From an uncultured Oscillospiraceae bacterium (lineage in GTDB: Bacteria > Bacillota > Clostridia > Oscillospirales > Acutalibacteraceae): a stretch of 64,000 nucleotides of DNA. Positions 9,417-16,913 of the stretch are shown here, piece by piece (position 1 is the first letter of the stretch; every line of letters begins with the position of its first letter). A program made the position numbers and the translations under genes. The notes below the pieces were generated by a model that worked only from the letters and a program-made list of their open reading frames with translations, was not told the DNA's origin and made no database searches. The DNA is taken from assembly GCA_949283785.1 (NCBI GenBank), contig CASDTR010000029.1:20401-84400 (forward strand), written 5' to 3'.

Positions 9417-9475
9417 TTGACTGTCAGTCATTTTGTGATAGAATAGTGACAGCTCAAAAAATGACTGACAGTCAT
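9417..9475 (+). promoter_or_regulatory. Promoter with two TetR-type operators
   Basis: The -35 TTGACT (9417-9422) and -10 TAGAAT (9439-9444) are 16 nt apart. Operator 1 (9417-9431, TTGACTGTCAGTCAT) covers the -35. Operator 2 (9461-9475, ATGACTGACAGTCAT) lies just after the expected start of transcription. Each is a 7-bp half-site dyad around one central base, and the two sites together form an exact 17-bp inverted repeat. Their centres are 44 bp apart, about four helical turns, so bound dimers would face the same side. This is a textbook autoregulation layout for the TetR gene at 9503. Confidence 0.85.
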
Positions 9476-9502
9476 TTCCGCTTAAGGCAAAAGAGGTGCA
9501 AA

Positions 9503-10129
9503 ATGGATAAGGTTACTCAAAAGAAAAATGAAAAGTATGCGAAGCTGATCTCCGCGGCATACGAATTATTTGAGAAGGAGGGGGTAGGCGGGGTTTCAAT
9601 TGATGATATCGTAAAAAAAGCAGGCGTAGCCAAAGGGACCTTTTACCTGTATTTTAAAGATAAGGTGGATCTGGTTTCCAAACTTATTTTAAAAAAAGCT
9701 GCCGACTATATGAATTTTGAAATTGAAATTCCCGAAATCAACAGTGATGAGGATTTGTCCAGATGCGTCAGGGGATATACCGATCTGCTTGTGGACTTTC
9801 TCGAGGGCAACAAAACTCTCACTCTGCTTATTGACAAAAACGTCCACGTTTGCGTCAACGCAATGATTGAGAACCGAGAGGGTCCCGTCAAGGAGCTTTA
9901 CGACAAGATCCTGCATTACTTTGAAAGTCAGGGCTACTGTGTAAATGATATCTCGGTGAAAATGTATTTGTATATAAACCTGATTGTTTCCTCCTGCTGC
10001 AACGCTATACTCAGAGGTAAGCCATACAGTCTCGAGGAGGTAAAGCCTCATCTTTACGACATTGTAACAATGAGCATATACGGCGTGGAGCAGTATCGAA
10101 TGAACAACGGCGAAATGCCGAAAAATTAA
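9503..10129 (+). CDS. TetR/AcrR family transcriptional repressor
   Basis: A 208-residue regulator. The N-terminal HTH reads AAYELFEKEGVGGVSIDDIVKKAGVAKGTFYLYFKDK (residues about 18-55), the classic TetR signature; the C-terminal ligand domain is variable. I start it at the ATG at 9503, which has AGAGGTG at the right distance. A longer reading from 9374 would translate the promoter and both operators, so it is rejected. The MMPL transporter gene starts 36 nt downstream and the lipoprotein gene overlaps that one, so this repressor probably controls its own three-gene efflux or lipid-export operon. The inducer is unknown. Confidence 0.92.
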   Translation: MDKVTQKKNEKYAKLISAAYELFEKEGVGGVSIDDIVKKAGVAKGTFYLYFKDKVDLVSKLILKKAADYMNFEIEIPEINSDEDLSRCVRGYTDLLVDFLEGNKTLTLLIDKNVHVCVNAMIENREGPVKELYDKILHYFESQGYCVNDISVKMYLYINLIVSSCCNAILRGKPYSLEEVKPHLYDIVTMSIYGVEQYRMNNGEMPKN

Positions 10130-10165
10130 GAAAGGAACGGTATCAGGCTACCGTATGCAGAGGAT

Positions 10166-12298
10166 ATGATACAGAAAATAGCTAAATGGGAAACATATCA
10201 CGCAAAAACGGTGTTTATAATAGCCCTTGTGCTTTTGATTCCCGCAATACTGGGCTTTATATTTACCGGAGTCAATTACGATATACTCTCATATCTGCCG
10301 GGGGATCTTGAATCCGTGCAGGGAGAGCAGGTACTTGACGAAACCTTCAACAGCGCCGGCATGGCTATAGTGGTCGTGGAGGATATGCCGGCAAAATACA
10401 CCTCCGCCCTTAAAGAGGAGATAGCTAAGGTGGAGGGAGTGAGCTCCGCTGTCTGGATAGACGACCTTGCGGGAACGCAGGTCCCGGCGGAAATTCTGCC
10501 TGATGAAATAAAGGAAATCTTCTATTCCGCAGATGAGAGCACAACCATGATGCTCGTTCAATTCAGCAGTTCCGGCTCATCAAACGAGACTATGCAGGCT
10601 ATAAAGGATATTAAAAAGCTAACTAACGAAAAGGTGCTCATCAGCGGAATGTCCGCCATAACGGAGGATACAAAGGAGCTTACGGACAGTCAGGCACCCA
10701 TTTATATCGCCGTTGCCATAGTTCTCGCCCTTGTGGTGATGTCTCTGATGATGGAATCATGGATATTGCCTCTTGTAATACTTGTGGCTCTCGGTATGGC
10801 CATACTCTACAACATGGGTACCAATATATTTTTGGGTGAGATTTCCTTTATCACCCAGGCTATAGCAGCTATTCTTCAGCTTGGCGTTACAATGGACTAT
10901 TCCATTTTCCTCATGGACCGCTACATAGAAGAAAGGCTAATTTATGAGGACAGGCGCGATGCTATGGCCAGCGCCGTCGTGAAATCCTTCACGGCCCTTG
11001 CGGGAAGCTCTCTGACGACGATTTTCGGCTTCGTGGCCCTTTGCTTCATGCAGCTCAGTTTGGGCTTCGATATAGGATTTGTTATGGCCAAGGGCGTTGT
11101 GTTCGGAATACTTATGGTTATACTTGTCCTGCCCGCAATGATTTTGCTCTTCGAAAAGTATATAAACAAATATAAGCACCGCAATTTTATACCTAAATTT
11201 GATAAGCTCAACGGCTTTGTATTTAGGCATAAAAAGGTCTTTGTTCTGATTTTCGTGGTGCTGCTTATTCCGGCCTATTTTGTCCAGAAAAATGCGGACG
11301 TTTATTACAATATGGATAAGGCGCTGCCGCAGGACCTTGTTTCCATTGCAGGATTAAATAAACTTAAAAGCGATTTCAATATGGCTTCGACCCAGTTCCT
11401 GATTGTGGATGATACCATTCCCGCAGGAGAGCTGATGCAGATGGAAAGTGAAATTGAGGACCTTGACGGTATAGCCTCGGTGCTGGCATATAATACGATA
11501 GTGGGTCCCGCCATTCCGGATGATATTATTCCCGAGGACATTCTCAGTATCTGCAAAAAGGACGGAAAGCAGATGATAATGGTAAACTCGGAATACGGGG
11601 CGGCGTCGAATGAACTGAATGCGCAGATAGAGCAGATGAGCGCCATTGTAAAAAGCCATGATCCAAACGCCCTTATAACGGGTGAGGGAGCCTTAACTAA
11701 GGACCTTATCACTACTACGGATACGGATTTTCTTGTGACGAGCATCCTTTCGGTTGCAGCTATATTTGTGCTGATCGCCATTTGCTTCAAGTCCTTCTCG
11801 CTGCCGATACTTCTTGTACTGTCCATAGAGTTTGCCATCTGGATAAATCTTGCCTGCGCAACCATAATGGGCACAGAGATTTCTTTCGTTTCGCCTACGG
11901 TCATCAACTGCGTGCAGCTGGGAGCGACCGTTGACTACGCCATTTTGATGACCACCCGCTTCCGGGAGGAGCTGCAGCTTGGCAGATCTAAGAAAGACGC
12001 CATACTCAACGCCGCCAACGCCGCGGAACGCTCCATACTTCAAAGCGCCTCTGTTTTCTTTGTGGCGACCTTCGGAGTATATCTTATTTGCGACATCTCA
12101 CTTATAAAGGGAATATGCGTGCTTCTTGCAAGGGGCTCGGTTGTAAGTATGCTGGTAATAGTATTCTTCCTTACTCCCATGCTGTATCTGTGCGAGGGCT
12201 TTATCAATAAAACCACCTTTGGCTGGCGGTCAAACGGCACGCAAAAGGCAAACAAACGTAAGCTTATGAAGAAAGGCAAGGTACAAAAGGATGCGTAA
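10166..12298 (+). CDS. MMPL/RND-superfamily membrane transporter
   Basis: A 710-residue polytopic membrane protein with the internal duplication of the RND/MMPL fold. There is an N-terminal helix (TVFIIALVLLIPAILGFIF), an extracytoplasmic domain, then a block of transmembrane helices; the pattern repeats after about residue 355 (KKVFVLIFVVLLIPAYFV). Proton-relay-like motifs GVTMDYSIFLMDRYIEE and GATVDYAILMTTRFREE are present in the two halves. Such pumps export drugs, lipids or cell-envelope precursors by proton motive force. It lies between a TetR repressor and an overlapping lipoprotein gene (8 nt overlap), suggesting an inducible envelope-stress or efflux system. Substrate unknown. Confidence 0.9.
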   Translation: MIQKIAKWETYHAKTVFIIALVLLIPAILGFIFTGVNYDILSYLPGDLESVQGEQVLDETFNSAGMAIVVVEDMPAKYTSALKEEIAKVEGVSSAVWIDDLAGTQVPAEILPDEIKEIFYSADESTTMMLVQFSSSGSSNETMQAIKDIKKLTNEKVLISGMSAITEDTKELTDSQAPIYIAVAIVLALVVMSLMMESWILPLVILVALGMAILYNMGTNIFLGEISFITQAIAAILQLGVTMDYSIFLMDRYIEERLIYEDRRDAMASAVVKSFTALAGSSLTTIFGFVALCFMQLSLGFDIGFVMAKGVVFGILMVILVLPAMILLFEKYINKYKHRNFIPKFDKLNGFVFRHKKVFVLIFVVLLIPAYFVQKNADVYYNMDKALPQDLVSIAGLNKLKSDFNMASTQFLIVDDTIPAGELMQMESEIEDLDGIASVLAYNTIVGPAIPDDIIPEDILSICKKDGKQMIMVNSEYGAASNELNAQIEQMSAIVKSHDPNALITGEGALTKDLITTTDTDFLVTSILSVAAIFVLIAICFKSFSLPILLVLSIEFAIWINLACATIMGTEISFVSPTVINCVQLGATVDYAILMTTRFREELQLGRSKKDAILNAANAAERSILQSASVFFVATFGVYLICDISLIKGICVLLARGSVVSMLVIVFFLTPMLYLCEGFINKTTFGWRSNGTQKANKRKLMKKGKVQKDA

Positions 12299-13976
12299 GA
12301 ACACAATTATAAAAGCAGTAAGCGGCGTGCTTGCCGTAGTTCTTGTGGGAACGGCTGCGGCCGGCTGTCAAAGCGAGCCGGCAACGGATAATGAGATTTT
12401 AAATCAGGCTCAGAGCGGGGAAGAGTACGTTCATCAGACATACACCGCCGCAGCTGAAAACGTCAAAAAGGACGAGACCGTTTATGTAAACACAAAAGCC
12501 GACGGCACAGTTTACAAGGTCAATGTTACCGACTGGATCCATACGGATACGCCTCAGGTGCGGATTACCGACATCAGCAATCTTTCGGACATAAAAAACG
12601 TAAAAACACTCACCTTGCCCATAGAGGAAAACGGAAAGCTCTATTGGGATATGGATACTACGGACCTTTATTACAGCGGTGTCACCGAGGAGGAGCCGCC
12701 CGTAAAATTTACCATTAAATATTTCCTTGAGGGCGAGGAAATGACCCCTGAGGAAATAGCAGGCAAAAAGGGAAACGTTAAAATTCAGATAAAGGTGGAA
12801 AACACTCTCACAAAGGTAGTAACCATAGACGATAAAAAATATGATATAACCTGTCCTATGCTTGTGGCAGGAGGAACGATAATGACAGAGGACACCTTCA
12901 GCAATATTGCCATAGACCATGGCAGCGCCATAAGCGACGGAGCAAAGCAGGTAGTGTTTTTCGCGGGTATTCCCGGCATGGATGACAGCCTCGGCCTGTC
13001 CGACCTTGATATAAGCCTCATAGACGAGTCGATGTATTCCGATACATATACAATTACAGCCTATACGGAAAAATTTGAGCTGAGCAATCTCATGTTTGCA
13101 GTTATGCCGTTTTCTTCCGTGGGAACTTTGGGCAACGGCGGCCTTACGGAAACCATTGACGACGTTAAGGATGTGCTTACGGACATCGAAAAGATCGAAA
13201 CAGCCATGAACGGTCTCGACGTGAATAAAATGATCGACCTGCTGTACGGCGACTCCAATAAAATCGAAAGCATCATGAACGCCGTAAGCGAGGCCACTGC
13301 TCTTTGCAATGATAACGAGAAGCTTCTCAAGACTTTGGGCAGCTATATGACAGATGAAAATATCGCGAAAATCGATAAGCTCATAACCGATTTGAACAAT
13401 ACAGACCTTGATTCCCTTGCGAGCACTTTAAACGACCCGGCTCTTCAGACGCTCCTTTCGATGCTGCCTCAGCTTTCCGAAAGCATTGCGAGCGTCACCG
13501 ATTTGGCTCAGGATATGGAGGATGTAATGCCTATATTTGAAAGCCTTGCTGCGGAAATGGATGACCCCGAGATAAAGAAGTCCGTTGAAAACCTGCCTGA
13601 GACTCTCGAAAAGCTCAATGAAATTCTAAGCGTTATGAACAGCAATAAAGAGCTTCTCGAAACCTTCGGCAAGCTTGCCAGCGGTGACAGTGTCGAGCAG
13701 ATAGAGGCGATTTTGGATACTGCCGATAAATATGCAGGCAGCGGAAACATGTCGGAAGAGCAGTCGGAATCTCTGGCAGGCAAAATGGAGGAGTGGCTGG
13801 TTTTCGGCAGCGAATATGATATTTTCACCGAGCGCACCGAGAATATGGAGTCTACGGTAGTCTTTACCTATAAGACTGACGCTGTTTCGGCTCCCTCTGA
13901 GGAAACAGCGACTGCTCAGGCTGAGGAAACCGAGGAAGGCGGAATCGTTGCCTGGTTCAAAAATCTTTTCAGTTAA
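12291..13976 (+). CDS. Putative lipoprotein partner of the MMPL transporter
   Basis: A 561-residue exported protein. Residues 1-26 (MRKNTIIKAVSGVLAVVLVGTAAAGC) form a lipoprotein signal with lipidation at Cys26. A beta-rich domain follows (about 50-280), then a long stretch of regular amphipathic helices rich in LPxxL and small repeats (about 285-500, with segments such as LSMLPQLSESIASVTDLAQDMEDV). The end is hydrophobic (GIVAWFKNLFS). The helical part resembles the extracellular regions of YhgE/Pip-type or MMPL-associated proteins. Overlap with the transporter gene points to a periplasm-side or surface adaptor. No enzyme motif was seen; function is inferred from context. Confidence 0.7.
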   Translation: MRKNTIIKAVSGVLAVVLVGTAAAGCQSEPATDNEILNQAQSGEEYVHQTYTAAAENVKKDETVYVNTKADGTVYKVNVTDWIHTDTPQVRITDISNLSDIKNVKTLTLPIEENGKLYWDMDTTDLYYSGVTEEEPPVKFTIKYFLEGEEMTPEEIAGKKGNVKIQIKVENTLTKVVTIDDKKYDITCPMLVAGGTIMTEDTFSNIAIDHGSAISDGAKQVVFFAGIPGMDDSLGLSDLDISLIDESMYSDTYTITAYTEKFELSNLMFAVMPFSSVGTLGNGGLTETIDDVKDVLTDIEKIETAMNGLDVNKMIDLLYGDSNKIESIMNAVSEATALCNDNEKLLKTLGSYMTDENIAKIDKLITDLNNTDLDSLASTLNDPALQTLLSMLPQLSESIASVTDLAQDMEDVMPIFESLAAEMDDPEIKKSVENLPETLEKLNEILSVMNSNKELLETFGKLASGDSVEQIEAILDTADKYAGSGNMSEEQSESLAGKMEEWLVFGSEYDIFTERTENMESTVVFTYKTDAVSAPSEETATAQAEETEEGGIVAWFKNLFS

Positions 13977-14006
13977 ATAATATTAAAGACAAAACAGACA
14001 AAAGCC

Positions 14007-14213
14007 GTGGCTGTCGGAAAACCGAAATTCAGCACTTACACCCGTCTCCCTTGTGTAAAGGGAGACGTCACGGCGTAAGACGTGACAGAGGGATTGTATT
14101 CAAAAAAACTTGATGCTGCGCTGTTTTCTGCGCCGCATTGGGTTTCCTCTGGTTACGCAAAACAGCAACTCAAAAACTGTTTAAATATTAAAAATAAATT
14201 TATCGACAAGCTG
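14007..14213 (+). repeat. Dispersed palindromic repeat element, copy A (short form, 207 bp)
   Basis: Begins GTGGCTGTCGG and ends TTTATCGACAAGCTG, imperfect terminal inverted repeats. Inside are the family hallmarks: AACCGAAATTCAGCAC, a hairpin GTCTCCCTT/AAGGGAGAC (from 14044), a second hairpin GTCACG/CGTGAC, AGAGGGATTG, and a tail with GATGCTGCGCTGTTTT. It fills most of the gap between the lipoprotein gene and fucO and encodes no convincing protein. Three more copies lie at 31917, 45261 and 63698. Confidence 0.9.
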
Positions 14214-14215
14214 AG

Positions 14216-14245
14216 CCGTAAAGGGTAATCCCTTTACGGTTTTTT
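14216..14245 (+). terminator. Intrinsic terminator just 3' of repeat copy A
   Basis: CCGTAAAGGG (14216-14225), loop TAAT, CCCTTTACGG (14230-14239), then TTTTTT. It is the likely end of the MMPL-lipoprotein transcript, displaced from the stop codon by the repeat insertion. Confidence 0.9.
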
Positions 14246-14341
14246 CGAATTGCCGCGGAAAGACATTTAAAACACTCAGTTATTTGCCTAATTGCTGTAA
14301 AAACGAACCTTATCTTTGGCAGTAATTACCTTGTTAATTTA

Positions 14342-14370
14342 TAGACAAAGTCGGCGGAAAGTTATATAAT
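14342..14370 (+). promoter_or_regulatory. Promoter of fucO
   Basis: TAGACA (14342-14347) and TATAAT (14365-14370) with a 17-nt spacer, about 87 nt upstream of the fucO start. No clear operator or catabolite-control site was recognised. Confidence 0.65.
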
Positions 14371-14456
14371 TACTTTAAAGCGCAGAAATTTTTATGATTT
14401 TAATATCAAAAATTGCGCTCATTCTGAAAAAATTATTTTGAAGGAGAGAATATACT

Positions 14457-15605
14457 ATGGCAAATCGTATTGTTCTTAACACCATTTCCTATCACGGCAA
14501 GGGAGCTATCGAAAACATCGTTCCCGAGCTTACAGCAAGAGAAATGAAAAAAGCTTTTGTCTGCTCAGACCCCGATCTCATCAAGTTCGGCGTTACAAAA
14601 AAGGTCACGGACCTTTTGGACGCAGCCGGCTTTGCCTATGAGATTTACAGCGATATAAAGGCAAATCCCACAATAGAGAACGTTCAGACAGGCGTTGCTG
14701 CTTTCAAGGACAGCGGTGCAGACTGCATCGTCGCAATCGGCGGCGGCTCCTCAATGGATACAGCCAAGGCAATCGGCATCATTATCGAGAATCCCGAGTT
14801 TGCCGATGTCCGCAGCCTTGAGGGCGTAGCTCCCACAAAGAATCACGCGGTTTTCACTATTGCAGTACCCACCACGGCGGGAACAGCCGCTGAGGTTACA
14901 ATTAACTACGTTATTACGGACGTTGAAAAGAAGCGCAAGTTTGTCTGCGTCGATACCCACGATATTCCCGAGGTAGCCGTTGTTGACCCCGATATGATGT
15001 CAACCATGCCCAAGGGACTTACCGCCGCAACAGGTATGGATGCCCTTACCCATGCCATCGAGGGATACATAACAAAGGCCGCATGGGAAATGACGGATAT
15101 GTTCCACCTCAAGGCTATCGAGCTCATTTCAAAGTATCTCCGCGCTGCAGTTGACAATACTCCCGAGGGACGCGAGGGAATGGCTCTTGCCCAGTATATA
15201 GCAGGTCAGGGCTTCTCAAACGTAGGTCTCGGCATTGTTCATTCAATGGCGCACAGCCTCGGCGCTGTTTATGATACACCCCACGGCGTTGCAAACGCGA
15301 TCCTTCTTCCAACGATCATGGAGTATAACGCTCCCTGCACAGGCGAGAAGTACAGAGATATCGCAAAGGCTATGGGCGTTGAAGGCGTTGACGAGATGAC
15401 TCTCGACGAGGCAAGAAAGGCTGCATGTGCCGCTGTTAAACAGCTTTCAACGGATGTGGGTATCCCCGCAGACCTTAAAGAGATTGTTAAGGAAGAGGAT
15501 GTACAGTTCCTGAGCGAGTCTGCTTATGCAGATGCCTGCCGTCCCGGAAATCCCCGTGACACCAGTGTCGAGGAGATAGCGGAGCTTTACAGAAGCCTTA
15601 TGTAA
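14457..15605 (+). CDS. fucO: Lactaldehyde reductase / 1,2-propanediol oxidoreductase (FucO)
   Basis: An iron-dependent group III alcohol dehydrogenase that reduces L-lactaldehyde to (S)-1,2-propanediol with NADH, the anaerobic outlet of fucose and rhamnose breakdown. The 382-residue product is collinear with E. coli FucO from memory: NAD motif AIGGGSSMDTAKAIG (near residue 95), NPEFADVRSLEG, PTTAGTAAEVTINYVITD, iron ligands in GMDALTHAIEGY and VHSMAHSLGA plus DTPHGVANA, and TGEKYRDIA. The ribosome site is AAGGAG. It is transcribed alone, 30 kb away from fucI/fucA, which supply its substrate. Confidence 0.92.
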   Translation: MANRIVLNTISYHGKGAIENIVPELTAREMKKAFVCSDPDLIKFGVTKKVTDLLDAAGFAYEIYSDIKANPTIENVQTGVAAFKDSGADCIVAIGGGSSMDTAKAIGIIIENPEFADVRSLEGVAPTKNHAVFTIAVPTTAGTAAEVTINYVITDVEKKRKFVCVDTHDIPEVAVVDPDMMSTMPKGLTAATGMDALTHAIEGYITKAAWEMTDMFHLKAIELISKYLRAAVDNTPEGREGMALAQYIAGQGFSNVGLGIVHSMAHSLGAVYDTPHGVANAILLPTIMEYNAPCTGEKYRDIAKAMGVEGVDEMTLDEARKAACAAVKQLSTDVGIPADLKEIVKEEDVQFLSESAYADACRPGNPRDTSVEEIAELYRSLM

Positions 15606-15637
15606 TTTCTTTTCATAACTTAATGTAAAGCGAGTAG

Positions 15638-15663
15638 GCCCGGACTTTTCAGTCCGGGCTTTT
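15638..15663. terminator. Terminator between convergent fucO and feoB
   Basis: GCCCGGACT (15638-15646), loop TTTC, AGTCCGGGC (15651-15659), then TTTTG. It sits between the fucO stop and the convergent end of feoB. Confidence 0.9.
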
Positions 15664-15677
15664 GCATTATCCTTGTT

Positions 15678-16640
15678 TTACATAAAAATCCGCGCCGTAT
15701 TGGCAAATATGAAACAGATTATGAATCCTGCGGCGGTGGGAATTATTGCAGAAAGGAGCGTCCATTTAAGAGTGCCCGTCTCCTTTTTTACTGTCAGCAG
15801 GGTGGTGGAGCAGGGCCAGTGCATAAGTGAAAACAGAAGAAATGATATTGCCGTTATATCGGTCCAGCCGTTTGCCGTGAGCAGGGTGTGAATGGAGGTC
15901 AAATCTCCCATTTCCGTTATGGTTCCCGAACAGGTGTATGCCATGAGGATTATGGGCACCACTATTTCATTGGCGGGAAAGCCTAAAATAAAAGCTATCA
16001 ATATAACTCCGTCGAGGCCGAAAAGGGATGCGAAGGGGTCAAGGAAATCTGCGCAGAGGTTTAAAAGGCTCACACCGTCAACCTGAATATTGGCCGCAAG
16101 CCATATGATAACGCCTGCGGGAGCCGCAACAGCCGCCGCCCTTGCAAGGACGAAAAGGGTGCGGTCAAATACGGAGCGGACTATGACCTTTCCTATCTGG
16201 GGCTTTCGGTAGGGCGGCATTTCGAGGCTGAAAAAGGACGGTACGCCTTTGAGCAAAGTTTTTGAGAGAATGTAGGAAACCAAAAAGGTCATAAACACTC
16301 CGAGGAGGATGACCCCTGTGAGCATTGCCGCCGAGGAAAAAGCGGAAGCTCCCGCAAAGAACATGGTGATTATGGCGATTAGAGCGGGAAAACGGCCGTT
16401 GCAGGGGACGAAAGCGTTGGTGACGGTGGCAATTATACGCTCGCGAGGGGAGGAGATAATGCGGCATCCCGTGACGCCTGCGGCGTTGCAGCCGAAGCCC
16501 ATGCACATGGTAAGAGCTTGTTTACCGCAGGTCCCAGCCTTTTTAAAGGGTTTATCGAGATTGAATGCAATTCTCGGCAAATATCCCGAATCCTCGAGGA
16601 GAGTAAACAGGGGAAAGAAAATTGCCATGGCTGGGTTCAA
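15678..16640 (-). pseudogene. feoB: FeoB ferrous iron transporter, 3' fragment separated by a mobile element
   Basis: This is the C-terminal membrane half of FeoB, the GTP-dependent Fe2+ permease. It reads AIFFPLFTLLEDSGYLPRIAF, then MCMGFGCNAAGVTGCRI (the conserved CGxGC-like segment), NAFVPCNGRFPALIAII and later Gate-type transmembrane helices. The apparent TTG start at 16640 lies in the attachment arm of the inserted element. Host-derived coding resumes at the GCCATGG core (16624-16630). If the 13,660-bp element is removed, this fragment joins the 5' fragment (30259-31446) in frame after Met387-Ala388 to give 702 residues. In the current arrangement it has no upstream promoter or good ribosome site, so FeoB is probably inactive unless excision occurs. 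Confidence 0.93.
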
Positions 16641-16649
16641 GAAAAACCT
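16624..16649 (+). other. Left attachment site (attL) of the feoB element
   Basis: Host core GCCATGG (16624-16630) is followed by the element arm CTGGGTTCAAGAAAAACCT (16631-16649). The arm is the exact reverse complement of the arm at the other end (30266-30284). The core GCCATGG occurs in direct orientation at both junctions. Confidence 0.9.
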
Positions 16650-16762
16650 CTAAGTCTTAAAATCCTTATAAACAAAGGGTTTTAAAGCTTAGGGGTTCTT
16701 CTTTTATCATATTTTGCCCGATGATTAATATAATTAAACAGATTTGATTATTGGGGTGAATT

Positions 16763-16894
16763 ATGACGAATGAAAATGAGAATAAGAAAATAACGTTACC
16801 AAAAGAATTACAAATAAAAATGCTTAAGTTCTTTATGAAAACCTCTATTCCAAGAAAAAAGCAAAGCAAAGATAAATCCTCTATCGAAAAATAA
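16763..16894 (+). CDS. Small 43-residue basic protein upstream of the serine recombinase
   Basis: ATG at 16763 is preceded by the ribosome site GGGGTGAA. The product starts MTNENENKKITLPKELQIKM, continues LKFFMKTSIPRKKQSKDKSS and ends IEK. It is highly charged, with one predicted helix (LPKELQIKMLKFFMKTSIPR). It ends 19 nt before the recombinase start, so the two are very likely co-transcribed. Its position would suit a small recombination accessory factor (directionality factor) or simply a leader-type gene; there is no direct evidence for either. The antisense frame here has no ribosome site and is ignored. Confidence 0.65.
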   Translation: MTNENENKKITLPKELQIKMLKFFMKTSIPRKKQSKDKSSIEK

Positions 16895-16913
16895 AAGATA
16901 GGAGCGATTTATT

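Noticed and set aside
9374-9502. Longer N-terminus for the TetR gene
   Set aside because: This stretch contains the promoter and both operators; a good ribosome site precedes the ATG at 9503 where TetR homology begins.
14007-14213. CRISPR array or tRNA-like element in the repeat regions
   Set aside because: Repeats are dispersed single copies with internal hairpins, not regularly spaced short repeats, and no cloverleaf can be drawn.
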